64,000 nucleotides of DNA, taken from assembly GCA_905221615.1 (NCBI GenBank), contig CAJNDT010005877.1:1-64000 (forward strand), given 5' to 3'. Positions 23,103 to 35,600 of this stretch are shown here, one piece after another. Position numbers and translations under genes: made by a program. The first letter of the stretch is position 1; each line of letters starts with the position of its first letter. The notes beneath the pieces were generated by a model. That model saw only the letters and a list, made by a program, of their open reading frames with translations. It had not been told where the DNA came from and made no database searches. The DNA is from Symbiodinium sp. CCMP2592 (taxonomy: Eukaryota; Sar; Dinophyceae; Suessiales; Symbiodiniaceae).

Positions 23103-25121
23103 ATGTCGCTCGCTACCATCGGCAGAAAGCACTATGTGAGCCAGAGTGCTCTGGAGGCAGTACTGAAGGAAGTGGCTGCATGCCCTGAAGTCCTTGACTC
23201 AGCCTCCCGGCGAGGCATCAAAAGGGCACGGGATTCCGAGCTGGAGGCAGAGACTCCTCATGGCCCTTTGGTGGCCAAGATTACAGTACCTGTGGAGGTG
23301 AAGAGCCGAAAGGCAGCTGGAGACGAGGAGGTGAAGATCGTGCCGACAGAGCTGCCGATCCTCAACCTGATGGCATGGATATGGCATGTTTGCCAGTCCA
23401 TGCCTGGTGTAGCTGCCTTTTTCCAAAGGCAGCTATCGAAGTACCCGTGCACAGCAACCAGCCCATGGCGCATGGCTTTATACAATGATGAGATTAGTCC
23501 TGGCAACCAGCTAAAAGCCAGCAACACCAGGAAGATCCAAGGGTACTACCTCAGTTTTCTCGAGTTTGATGCTGAAGGCCGATGCCAAGAAAACCTTTGG
23601 TTTCCTTTGAACTTGACTCGGTCTTCGGTGGTGAACAAGATCCAAGGCGGGCTGTCTGCACTCACCCACATTCTGGTCTCCTCGGAATCGTTCCTGAACC
23701 TCCAGTCGGGCTGTTTGCTGAACATGCCAACCGGGGAACGGGTCATGTTCTTCGCGAAACTGCATACTGTAGTTGCAGACGAGGCAGCTTTGAAGTCTAT
23801 GTACGACTTCAAGGGCTCCAGTGGGACTTTGGTTTGCCCGCTATGTGCCAACATAACAAGCAAGACCCACGGTGATCTGCCAGCAAATGACCACTCGGGA
23901 GAATTGCATGACATATCATGCATCGACAGCAATCTGTTTGTCCGCAGAACCGACAATCAGATCTTCACTGCACAGGCACTGCTGGCGAGAAGGCAACCCA
24001 TGCTGAGCAAAAAGGATTTTGCCTTGCTGGAGTCCAGCATGGGGTTGAACTTTAACCCATCTGGAGTGCTTGCTCACAAAAGCATGCCGCTTGTGAAATG
24101 CTTGATGTGGGATTGGATGCATTGTTATGTGGTAAGCGTCCTCCTGCACGTGGAAGCGAGCTTACTCTTGCCACTCTTGCATGTGCAGGGTGCAACATTT
24201 CAGGTGATCCAGAGCTTTATCTCAGAGTACGAATGGCCTCACAACCTGAAGAACCGGAGAAGAGAAATCTTGCATTTGTTCGACAAAAGGAGCAAACCTT
24301 CTGAGTTCAAGGCCGGGGCTTCGCAGTGCATCACTGTCTATCCCTTGCTGCGGCTTTTCTTGCTGACTCATCACTTTGACACAATGGACGACGAACTTCG
24401 GCGATGCATCAGATCCTTTATGAAGATTTGTATGGTTCTCGACCTCCTGCTTGAATGCAATCGGACTGGGAACCTGTCGGCGGACGAGCTCGAGAATGCG
24501 ATTCGGGCCCATAGCCAAGCTTTCCTTAAAGCATATGGAGAGCAGCACTGTATACCGAAGTTCCACTACAGCCTCCATCTTCCCCTGATGGCTCGAGACA
24601 GGCCTCTCATTTCGTGCTTTACACACGAACGAAAGCATCGGCAGGTGAAGCAGTTTGCTGACAACACGAAGAAAGTGACCGATTGGTTCGAAGCTTCACT
24701 CTTTAAAGATGTTTTGGGCAGGGCCCTTCTGGATCTGTCTGAGCATGCTGGCTTCATGCGGCCCCATTTGAAATCCCCCAAGTCTGTCACTGATGGCGCT
24801 TTGCTGTGGCACCTGGGGCAGACATTCGGGTTTCAGACTCTTGAGCATGTGCAGTCGGCCATGCTGGCCGAGGTCTGCCCAGGACAGACTTGCGAGAGGG
24901 GTGACCTGGTGCTGCTTAAGACGGGGTCCGTTGCAGAGGTGTGGTTGTTTTGCCGGTTGCAGCATGGCGAGCTCCTGGCTCTGTTGAGTGTGCTTGAGCC
25001 ACAAGGGAAGAATCTCTTCCGGGTCAAGCAGGACGGAGCCCAGTTCATGCGAGTGGCCGAGATCAGTCGAACCTGCCTCTTCAAACGCATGAGTGCAGAC
25101 AGCATGCTGGTCGTGCCATAA
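23103..25121 (+). CDS. CACTA/KDZ-like DDE transposase (672 aa)
   Basis: One intronless frame runs from ATG 23103 to TAA 25121. Signatures resemble CACTA (EnSpm) and related KDZ transposases. VVADEAALKSMYDFKGSSGT (Asp226) precedes a CPLC zinc-binding pair. KCLMWDWMHCYV follows (Asp337 and His340, the D-x-x-H motif). The late part reads KFHYSLHLPLMARDRP, then FTHERKHRQVKQFADNT (Glu509). I infer Asp226, Asp337 and Glu509 as the catalytic acids that cut the element ends and join them to target DNA. The Cys pair and the length (600-1000 aa is usual) fit. It is the last gene before the right inverted repeat, with hairpin motifs 16 bp upstream and 20 and 83 bp downstream. The frame looks intact, so the element may be or recently have been autonomous. 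Confidence 0.8.
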   Translation: MSLATIGRKHYVSQSALEAVLKEVAACPEVLDSASRRGIKRARDSELEAETPHGPLVAKITVPVEVKSRKAAGDEEVKIVPTELPILNLMAWIWHVCQSMPGVAAFFQRQLSKYPCTATSPWRMALYNDEISPGNQLKASNTRKIQGYYLSFLEFDAEGRCQENLWFPLNLTRSSVVNKIQGGLSALTHILVSSESFLNLQSGCLLNMPTGERVMFFAKLHTVVADEAALKSMYDFKGSSGTLVCPLCANITSKTHGDLPANDHSGELHDISCIDSNLFVRRTDNQIFTAQALLARRQPMLSKKDFALLESSMGLNFNPSGVLAHKSMPLVKCLMWDWMHCYVVSVLLHVEASLLLPLLHVQGATFQVIQSFISEYEWPHNLKNRRREILHLFDKRSKPSEFKAGASQCITVYPLLRLFLLTHHFDTMDDELRRCIRSFMKICMVLDLLLECNRTGNLSADELENAIRAHSQAFLKAYGEQHCIPKFHYSLHLPLMARDRPLISCFTHERKHRQVKQFADNTKKVTDWFEASLFKDVLGRALLDLSEHAGFMRPHLKSPKSVTDGALLWHLGQTFGFQTLEHVQSAMLAEVCPGQTCERGDLVLLKTGSVAEVWLFCRLQHGELLALLSVLEPQGKNLFRVKQDGAQFMRVAEISRTCLFKRMSADSMLVVP

Positions 25122-25139
25122 AACAGATTGTTGTGCCTA

Positions 25140-25233
25140 TGCCTGCGAGCGAATCGCCCTGCATGGCGACACATGAATTGTCACAATTTTTCATGTTCTG
25201 ATCCTGCCTGCGAGCGAATCGCCCTGCATTGCG
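25140..25233 (-). repeat. Two inverted hairpin-motif copies downstream of the transposase
   Basis: TGCCTGCGAGCGAATCGCCC, followed by tgca, occurs at 25140 and again at 25204, 64 bp apart. Both are reverse complements of the type found before the ORFs at 14139 and 23103. Confidence 0.75.
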
Positions 25234-25259
25234 ACATTGGATTTTTCATCATCCTCATG

Positions 25260-25430
25260 GGCATCATCATGGTTTTAAGGTGCTGTTAGTAAAATGCTAA
25301 CTTCGTTAACTGTGTTTGGCTAACTTCTGTAATTGTACCTTGCTAACTGCACTTAGGTCACTTGCTATGTTAGACTAGCCATCCCCACTAAACTGTACAA
25401 TCGATTACTAACTTATGTATCTACTTATTA
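25260..25430. promoter_or_regulatory. Right subterminal repeat region
   Basis: Dense GTTAG, GCTAAC and GTTAAC words (for example aaaatgctaacttcgttaac, ggctaac and ttgctaac) mirror the left subterminal region. The right inverted repeat ends the element at 25448. Confidence 0.5.
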
Positions 25431-25448
25431 ACCCACCGCCCTTAGAAG
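25429..25448 (-). repeat. Right terminal inverted repeat of the transposon
   Basis: ccgcccttagaag is the exact inverse of the left end's first 13 bp. It is followed by TAgtaagtcata, where TA is the candidate target duplication. Confidence 0.82.
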
Positions 25449-25859
25449 TAGTAAGTCATAGATGCATAGAGAGTCAGTCATAAGTAAGTAATCATAAGTA
25501 AGTAAGTAGAGTCAGTAAGTAAGTCAGTAAGTAGTAAGTATAGTAAGTATAGTAAGTATAAGTAAGCAAGTCAAGTAAGTAAGTAAGTAAGTAAGTATAG
25601 AGATAGCATAACATAGAGTCCAGTGTCAAGTGTCAAGTGTCAAGTAAGTTAGTAAGTAGATTGAAGTAAGTAAGTAAGTAAGTAAGTCGTAAGCATAACA
25701 TAGAGTCAAGTATCAAGTGTAGAGTCAAGTATCATAGAGTCAAGTGTCAAGTGTAGAGAGTCAGTCATAGGGGTCAAGTAAGTAAGTAAGTATCAAGTGT
25801 AGAGTCAAGTATCAAGTGTAGAGTGTAGAGTAAAGTATGGAGTCAAGTAAGTTGATTCT
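25449..25859. repeat. AAGT / AGTCATAGAGT satellite
   Basis: An irregular array of gtaa, aagtcata, gagtcaagtatc and similar words. The same word set flanks the left end of the DNA transposon (10985-11003) and builds the 115-bp repeat at 9206. Confidence 0.9.
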
Positions 25860-27137
25860 ATGTCTGTCATCTATGTACTCAGCTGCGGCGTTCCACACGG
25901 AAGAACCCTTCGCGATGCTTTCGGGAAAAAAAACCTGGGGCAAGCGAGGCAGGGCAGCCAGCTTGAGTCGTACCCCCTAAGATACCGCCTGGGTCAGTCC
26001 GGCCCTCAAAAATCAAAAAGTCTGATGCTGCGTCAGAGATTTTTGGCTTGGGGAGCATGCCCTTTTGCCAGTCTTTTGTCTGGCTTGGACTGCGCACGCC
26101 TTGACCTTCAGAAGTTCCAGAACAATGTGATCAGACAACTGCGCACCCTATGGAGGGCCCCACTGTTTATCATTCGAGACTTCCTCAGCCGTTTGAAGCT
26201 TAGTAATACTGTAGAAACCCTCCCAAGCAGAGGCGTGCAACGCCTACGAGCCGAACAGGAACTTCCGATCTCGGTCATTTGGCCGACCTCGACACATCAG
26301 TGGTGGCAACTACTGCTGCGGCACGCAACAATGCAGGATAGACTTGTGCGCTCGCCTCCCGCTAGCAACAATCCTGTTACACCTAGCAGCACCATCCTGC
26401 CTCTGGTAGCCACGTGCCCTCCTGTAGCATGCCCTAAATGTGGAGTCTGCTTTGCCAACCAAGCCCGCATGCCTAGGCACCGTAGTCAGGCACATAAGGA
26501 CACGGAGCCACAGCCGAAGCCGACCATGCGAGCGCTTTGCCAACGATACATGCAGCATGCACTACGAGGCATGCCACAGTGCAAGCATTGTGAGTGGCGA
26601 TTCAGCAGTCGGCACTGGGCTCGTTGTCCAAAACTCCAAGCAAGCGAAACCGACCCACTGCGGAGGATGTGCCTTCGTCGATTGACGGTAGACTCTCAGG
26701 CGCCTGACACCTTGGCACTAGCTAGCCCACAGTCGGGCTCCCTGCCGCTGCTTGGAGTGTCTTCAGAACTGGCACAGCTGGCACAGGATCCGGATCCGGA
26801 TGTCAGGGTGCAGCATCAGGAATCATTTCGCATGCATGAACGGGTTCAGAGCTGGCTCTGTGCATACTGCCACGTTGACTTCAAGGCCAGTAAAATCAGC
26901 AGACTCAGACATGCCCAAGCCTGCACGACTTTGTGTCGCACCGGTCGGCTACATCTGCTCGCTTGCGCTGACTCCCAGCAGCATGGCGATGGAGGATCTC
27001 CAGCCCACGGAGACTCAGCAACAGGAGCTGGCGAGCGCGGAACACCAGGCCAGTCTGATGCAGAGCATGCTGAAGACTGCCCCGTCGCGGAGTCCTGGCC
27101 AAATCCCCAGCGAAGGAAGCCGAGAATATGGATGTGA
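25860..27137 (+). pseudogene. Element A: RT C-terminal region with three Zn fingers
   Basis: The open frame starts in sequence corresponding to the end of the RT thumb (LRTLWRAPLFIIRDFLSRLK matches the LR-x-I-x-R-x-P-x-F pattern of element C). The reverse transcriptase core is missing. Fingers follow at residue 191 (CPKCGVCFANQARMPRHRSQ, then AH), near residue 242 (CKHCEWRF...C), and CAYCHVDFKASKISRLRH..C, ending at 26924. C2H2/C2HC fingers of this kind follow the RT in all three elements and presumably bind template RNA or target DNA. The frame after 26925 overlaps the linker ORF and is probably not used. Confidence 0.7.
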
Positions 27138-27900
27138 GTTCTGGGGAGAACAAGCGGGGCACCAGCGAGCCGGAGGACACAAGACGCGGCAAGGGAGGCC
27201 AGAAGTGGCCCAGGGGAGACGCCAAAGGAAGGATACTGGATGGTCCTCTCGCGGACAAGAGAGCGGAGGGTAAGCACTTGAACCGTCAGGACGATCGGGA
27301 AGCCGAGCAGGAGGAAGACTGACTGGTTTCACAGGAACTGGGGAGCTCGCTCCATGTCGACCTACCAGCCGAAGGAGCTGTGCGGCATGATGGCGAGACG
27401 ACCAGTTGGCCATCAACAGGTGCGAAGCTGGGTACATGCTGTTCCTCCAGGCACATGGCATGCTCAGCTTGGTGGCGGACCTGTACCAGGTGGCCCAGGT
27501 CTGCAAACAGGCGAAAGAGGCGGGAGGCTCCGAGACCGTCAACCTCCAAGGGTCGTTCAAGCATGCGCTCGATCTCCTCCTATCCCGCCTCGAAGCATGC
27601 CAAGCTACCGAAGACAGCGCGAGGGAGGCTCAGGAGATGATGATCTTGGACGAGCACCACAACATCCCTTATTTGGAGTGGAAATCGAAGGCCAAGGCAC
27701 TCCAGATCAAAAAGGACAAAGAGGCGCTGCCGATGAGCGAAGCACTTCGCATCTTGAAGGGCTTGCAGCAGAGGCTGGTGCTTATCCCCTTGGTCGTGAT
27801 GCGATTTCACTCGACCCGCAAGTTGGTGAAGGAGCACAAGGGCGAAATCCTGCCGATGATGTTCCAGATCGACTATCGGATATCGAACCCCAGAGGCACA
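26983..27900 (+). pseudogene. Element A: conserved linker ORF between zinc fingers and USP
   Basis: It starts at ATG 26983 (MAMEDLQPTETQQQEL), 58 nt after the last finger and in the +1 frame. Frame breaks near 27100 and 27330 follow. The best conserved part is 27406-27890 (HGMLSLVADLYQVAQVC, ALRILKGLQQRLVL, MRFHSTRKLVKEHKGEILPM). It aligns with element C at 62578-63563, where the equivalents are MGCLGMLKQAAGNW, LMRILDQLAAPTTG and TRFKSVRPLADSYDSEVVPF. The N-terminal part is charged and Gly/Lys-rich (RRGKGGQKWPRGDAKGR in A, KGKGQWGHWGQGKRPW in C), which resembles a nucleic-acid-binding tail. I know no family for it. Confidence 0.6.
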
Positions 27901-27989
27901 GCTGACGTGGAGCCACCTGAGCCGCCTCACACACAGCGGTCTCTTCCGCACTTGAGAAGATGGGCAGGAGCGCACTGGAAATCGCCTCC

Positions 27990-28812
27990 AGCGCCTGCTC
28001 TCCGACTCGTAAAATGCTTGTGCTCACAAACACTTCAAATTATTGCTACAGCAATTCTGCCCGGATAGCTTCTTTGGGCCCTCTCAAGGCCGTCTGGGAA
28101 TGGCTTCGAAGGCAGACCAGGTCGGTTACACCATGGAATCACCTAGCCTGGAGGGCTGCCCACACGGGGTTGCGACAACCCAGCATCCAGCATGACGTAG
28201 GTGAGTACTCATCCTTTCTGCGCGCCCGCATGCACTGCAATGCCGTGGGATTGCGGGAATCGCGCATGAAATTAAGTGATCAGCCGGCCAGGCGTGTTGA
28301 TCGGGGCACCATTTGGCCCGTCTTCTTCCAGGAGCCTGTAGAAGGCAGGGCCCGGCCAAGCAAAACAGCAGTCAGCATGCAATCACTCCTTGATGCTTGG
28401 GCCCAGCAGGAGGGTGAGCACGCTTTGGTGAAAGTTCCCGCCGTGCTCTGCTTGATCAACAGGTTTAACATAGGTAGCGCGGATTCACATAAGTCGGTTC
28501 AGCCGGTGGTTCCAGAGCTGCAAATCCCAATGCCAAAGTTCTGCCACGACGTGCAAATCGGAGATGCACTGCAGTACGGCTATGTGCTGTACGCCGCAAG
28601 GCCATGATTTGGTATCTAGGACCTCGCTGTGATGAAGGACACTACCGCTGCATCTTGTTTCAGCCTGAGAGTGAACAAGCGATCATTACGGATGATAACC
28701 GTGCTGCGACACTGCTGACTGCTCAGCAGTTTGCTGCACACTGCACAATCCAATGTGTTCTTCTACACCAGATCTCAACTAGACTGTTCCCTGCCAGCGC
28801 TCGGTTAATGCT
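27990..28812 (+). pseudogene. Element A: ubiquitin-specific protease (USP, C19) domain
   Basis: The Cys box is NTSNYCYSNSARIA with the nucleophile Cys codon at 28044-28046. QHDVGEYSSFL follows about 50 residues later, corresponding to the usual QDAxEF box. After a frameshift near 28600 comes LGPRCDEGHYRCILF (His codon 28640-28642) and ITDDN (Asp codons 28691-28696), the USP His and Asp boxes. About 250 residues is short but within the range of compact USPs. In host proteins this fold cleaves ubiquitin from substrates. Here it sits at the 3' end of a retroelement. All catalytic boxes are visible but the frameshift breaks the chain, so this copy is probably dead. Confidence 0.75.
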
Positions 28813-29088
28813 CGTAAGGACCTCGGCCCCTAATCACCTATCCTGTGTATGTTGCACTCCTTGTACAGTCTAGATTGCAACCCCTAAGTGCCAAGCAGTC
28901 CTAGCACACATCGCGTGCCTTCGCACGATGGGTTCTCGAGCCGGGAGGTGTGCGATGAGATCTTTTCTCATCTTCGGGAGCTCGCAATAGGCGAACTCGC
29001 GCTATGCGCCAGGGTGCCGACCCTGCTGCCTGCTGTAATACTGGGCTCACTAGGCAGAGATCGCGCTTCTCAGCTGCGGTCGGAAGAA

Positions 29089-29165
29089 GAAGAAGAAGTA
29101 GTAGTAGTAGTAATAGTAGTAGTACTAGTACTAGTGGTCGTCGTCGTAGCAGTAGTTGTAATTGT
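29089..29165. repeat. Short (AGT)n microsatellite
   Basis: GAA/AGT repeat with AGC and CGT variants, at the likely 3' side of element A. Confidence 0.85.
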
Positions 29166-31096
<1,931 letters not shown>

Positions 31097-31392
31097 CCGC
31101 CACAAGTGCTCAAGCGGCCGCGCTGGATGAGAGGTTTCGAACAGGCTTGGGGCGCAACTGCTGTGCTAGAGGCTCCTACTGGGCCCTTCTCTGAACAGTA
31201 AAGGTTTGCGCCTCCTCTCTACGCCATGGTCCTCTCCCTTTTCTCGCAGGAGCTGCTTTGAGCCGCCAGGTCCCAATTCCTGGGCCCAGACTCTGTTTAA
31301 AACATTGCAACACTACTGGGTAGGCGGTAGGGTTTCCACTTCCGCGCAGTGGAGGGAGTCATTAGGCTTCTGTCTCTTGACGAAAGTAGCGG

Positions 31393-32665
31393 ATGGCGCA
31401 ACTACCAGTGCACTCACAAAACTTTGCATCTCTTCGCAAGAATTCGTTCAAGACAGCATGTAGACGGACCATACGAAGTGACGGGCCCGTGCCATACCGC
31501 GGGCAGGTCCTGACACCCACTCTGGTCAACCAGCTGGGGGTACGACCCCCACCCACTAGAAGAGAGCTACAGTCACAGACTGACGGCTCCCCTGCATATG
31601 GCACAGCCTCCCGCAGGGCAGGACGACTAGAAAGATCCATTCGGGTAGTCTCTTGGAACGCGGGGCACCTAGGTCAACAGCAATGGGGAGAACTAAAAAC
31701 GTGGCTGGCGGCTGAAGCCTCCCACCACTGCGACGTCCTTATCCTGCAGGAGACGCACTGGACGGAGACTAGCGAGTTCAGTGTTTCAGGTTGGCATTGC
31801 ATCTCTTCGGCCTCGGAGTCTGCCAAACGTAGCACCCAGCAGAAGCAGGGCGCGAAGCGCAAGACTAGGCAGGAACCGAAAGCGGCTCCATCCACGACCC
31901 GGGCGGATGGCGTCATGATTCTCTTCTCACCCAAGTTTGCAGCCAAGAGCCTTCGCTGGAAGGAGTGGAGTCCAGGCAGGGTCCTTGAAGCTCGTGCAGA
32001 CATGGCAGGTACTTTGTGGCTGTGTATCAACATGCTTGGTCCTCGGCCAAGTCCATCCAGTCTAACAAGGACGACCGTGGTCATGTACTATCAGTCATGT
32101 CTAAGGTGGTCAAGCAGGTGCCCAAGCGGGATTCTCTAGTCGTGGCAGGCGACTTTAATACCTCCCTGCGCTCGTGTCCTCCATTGGTGGGTACACCCGT
32201 GAAGCAGCCCACGGAGGATCGTCCTGACGAATCCCACTTGTCCAATCTGCTGCTAAGGTTGCGATTGGTGGCCCTTAATACCTGGCACTGTGACAACATT
32301 GCCACCTTTGCTCAAGGTGGCGTGGAGTCGCAAATCGATTTTGTCCTTACTAGGAATCCACTGCAGGAGGCAAGGCCAAAAGGTCTGCCCCTTGGACGGA
32401 CTGCCCGTTGGGTAGCTGGAAGAAGGGAGGGCACTACTCAATTAAGGCCGAAATCCCCCTCCAGCACCACTGGTTACTCCCACCGCACAAGGGAAGCACA
32501 CGCCGTTATGATTCCCTAGCTCTTCAGGCCGCAGTCCGTGAGGAGGACGACACAGCCAAGGCACTGCATAGTTGGGTAGCATCCAGAATGGAGTCCTGTC
32601 AGGACCCTTCAGATTGGAATGCACTGCTGCAGAACGTTTCTTCCCCAAACTCCCCAAAAGACGAC
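31393..32665 (+). pseudogene. Element B: AP-type endonuclease region (frameshifted)
   Basis: The frame from ATG 31393 begins with a conserved basic preamble (YRGQV near 31494; the same YRGRV occurs in element C). It enters the endonuclease at RVVSWNAGHLG (31645-31677), with QETHW at 31746-31760 and GRVLEA. A frameshift near 32005 moves coding to VAGDFNTS (32148-32159) and ESQIDFVLTRN (about 32325-32355). Another shift near 32400 leads to GGHYSI, the position of the last catalytic His. A third shift near 32630 joins the RT frame. The order of motifs (N, E, D-x-N, D, H) is that of LINE endonucleases, which nick the target for reverse transcription. Three frameshifts make this copy defective. 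Confidence 0.8.
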
Positions 32666-35600
32666 TGATCCCGCCTGAATCCGAGACTCGACGTGTGTGG
32701 AGGGCCAGGACCCTTTGCAGGGCAGACAACACAGCTCCCTCAGCACAGCTGATCGAGCCTCATCAACCAATGGCACAGCCTCCTGGGTTGAACACACTCC
32801 CTCAACCGGAAACTGAGGTGGAGCTGGCGCAAGTTGCGCACAGACAAGCTGTGAAGCAAGCAAAAAAGGACAGAATAGCGGGTTTCATAGCTGAAGTTGA
32901 CGCCAGCATAGCGGAGGGCGACCAACATATTTCGTTTCAAACCCTTAAAAAGCTGCAGCCTTGGCAGCCGGCGCGTCGGGCTCAGCTCAAGGACAGCACA
33001 GGACATCTTCTAGGCCCAGCGCAGGAGCTTGCGGCACTCAGGGAGTACGCGAACCAGGTTTTCGCGGCTCACCCCCCGCTGAGGCCAATGACTGGAGCTT
33101 TTCCGGTTTTGGAGTCATCCAAATTAGCCGCTCACATTCATTCCATCAAGCCTAATAAAGCTGTGCCTGACGGAGCTGCACCTGCTGCCATTTGGAGACT
33201 TTGCAGTGACGTCATTGCACCGGTCCTTTCCCGACATGTGGCTGCTAAAGAAGTAGAGGATGGACTAGAATCTGATCTCATCGACGCCGATCTTTGTCTA
33301 ATCCCCAAACCGGGCAAGCCTTCGGACAAGCCAGCAAACTTGCGTCCCTTGGGCATTTTGAGACCGGATGCTAAAGGACTGGCTGGAGCGGCCAGAGAGG
33401 CGCTACAACCCCTGACCCTCTCGTTCCTAAAACACATGCCACAGTTTGCCTACCTTCCTGGTCGTGGGCTTTCAGATGCGCTGGAACGAGTCGTGTGCCA
33501 TGTGCGGGAGGCTCGGTCTTTGTTGGAGCAGGCTCATCCTACGAGACATGCTATACAGCAAGGCACACAGGTGCCATCTCTAGTAGGCGGTCTGACCTTT
33601 GCTTTAGACCTAAGCCAGGCGTTTGACACAGTCTCTCGCCAAGAGATTATCGGTCTCCTTCAGCGTGAGGGGGCCGATCAGGACACAGTCCACCTCGTTC
33701 AAGCTCTCCATGACGGATCCAGATATGTCTTACATGCCCAAGGCGATTCCACTTCTATCGAAACCACAGCAGGCATTAAACAAGGATGTAAGCTCGCTCC
33801 CACCCTATTCTCGTTCCTCACAGGTGACCTCTTCCGGTCTCTGGTGGATCTGTTCGGTGCTGAACAGGTTCTGAAGTTTTTGACGGGCTACGCCGATGAC
33901 CTGACGCTTCATAGGACTATTCGTTCTGAGAAGGACCTCAAGGCCATCCATGCACTTATAGCTGCCCTGTTGGAGGAGGTCCGCAAACATCGACTCAGAG
34001 TCAACATCGGCAAGTGCGTCATTTTGGTAAAGCTGGCAGGTAGAGAAGCACAAAATGTGATGAACAAACACAGCTGCTGGATTACCAACCCCAAAGGAGA
34101 GCCAGTCAGAGGGTGGCGCATCGGGCCCAACAAGTCGTTCCCTGCCTTCCAGTGGGTCTCCTCAAGCAAGTACTTAGGAGTTATGATCTCCTACAACCAC
34201 TTCGAGTTGCAGACTCTGCATTTTCGGATGGGGGAGGCGAAGCAAAAGTTGCATCAAGTTCGCCAATTCGTCTACAACCGCAGGTATGCAAGTACCATGT
34301 CGCGCCTTAAGGTGTGGCAGAGTACTGTCCTGAGCACCTTGACGACTGGCCTATCTGACGTCGGTTTAAGCGAAGAGTCGGCCAAACAGCTTCGCAGCTG
34401 GCACGCCTACAAGGTACGATCGGTGCTGAACCTGCCGGCTCACACCACTCGGATCACCACTAAGGATCTCTTCCAGCTCTACAACATCCAGGACCCTGTC
34501 CACGCACTGCAGTCCAAGCTAAGGAAGCGGCTTCGCAAACTGGAGCGACGAGCAGTGCAAAGCCCGGACATCACGACAGACCCCTCGGTTCTGCAGGTTA
34601 TCCGAGATAAGCTGTTGGTCCTGTCACAACTCCCTGAGCCCGAGGAACATCCGGTAACCTCATACGAGTGCACGCTCTGCGCGGCTTCATTTGAGACAGC
34701 AAATGGACTACATTTGCATAAGTCGAGGGTTCATCCGGCGAGCATTGACCGCTATGTGCCTTCAAGCTTCGATAGAAAGCTCCACGCTGTGGATGGGATG
34801 CCGCAATGTGCGGCATGTAAGCGTAAATTCCATCAATGGAAAGGCCTACGTGACCACTTGCTTTCGGGGGCATGTCCGGAACCTCAGAAGCTCCGTTCAC
34901 TAAAAGAAGCAGACAAACAGTCCAGCCATCCCGATATTAGGACTCTCTTCCAGCTGAGACAGGACATTGCTCTGCTCCCACAACACCGCATCGCGGAGCT
35001 CTCGAGGACTGCGGATTCCAAGGTCCTTAATCATCGGTGCTTAACGTGTGACTTCTGGACTTTTGACCACACCAAAGTCAAGTCGCACTTTCGTCAGGCG
35101 CATCCTAAGGACTGGTCACGCCTACACAGGCGGGCTGTTAATATCTGTCAGGGCTACTCGCCCCAGTTAGCCAAGGGCCACTCATGTCCCTTCTGTGGCT
35201 ACAAGGTCTATGACCGCAGACTGCATCCGGAGCAGTGTCCGGTGCTCTATCAGGTAAGCACGCAGTGGCTGCGAGGGCAGCCTGACGCGGACGTCGATCC
35301 CGTCGCCCCGCCTCCCAAGCCTCAGACAAAGTCGTTGGCCAGCTTTTTTAGACCTAGGTCGAATGGCACAGCCTCCAACTCGTCGAGCACAGCTCGTCAT
35401 CCTACAACAGACTCGAACCAGGAGTCTGTGACGCAGGCCCCCAGGAACACAGAGCCACAGCCTACAGGCTTACACAAACGTGTACTGTCTAACACGGCAA
35501 ACTCCTGCTACGCTAACGCTCTCTTCCAGGCCTTGCATCAAGTATCGAGCTTTGGGTATGATCTGGGTGCTTTTCAATCTGTCTTAACCCATTTCGGGGA

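Larger units (their letters stand above)
25860..29090 (+). mobile_element. Retroelement A: 5'-truncated LINE with zinc fingers, linker domain and USP
   Basis: The element begins abruptly after the AAGT satellite, inside the region C-terminal to the reverse transcriptase. In order it holds three zinc fingers, a conserved linker ORF, and a ubiquitin-specific-protease-like domain, then roughly 280 bases before an (AGT)n tract. Gene order matches element C at 58432. Several frame changes are present. The 3' end is uncertain. Confidence 0.75.

Noticed and set aside
27354..27905. 183-codon frame overlapping the element A linker
   Set aside because: It lies in a different frame from the part homologous to element C and has low-complexity Arg/Pro/Gly composition, so it is a shadow.
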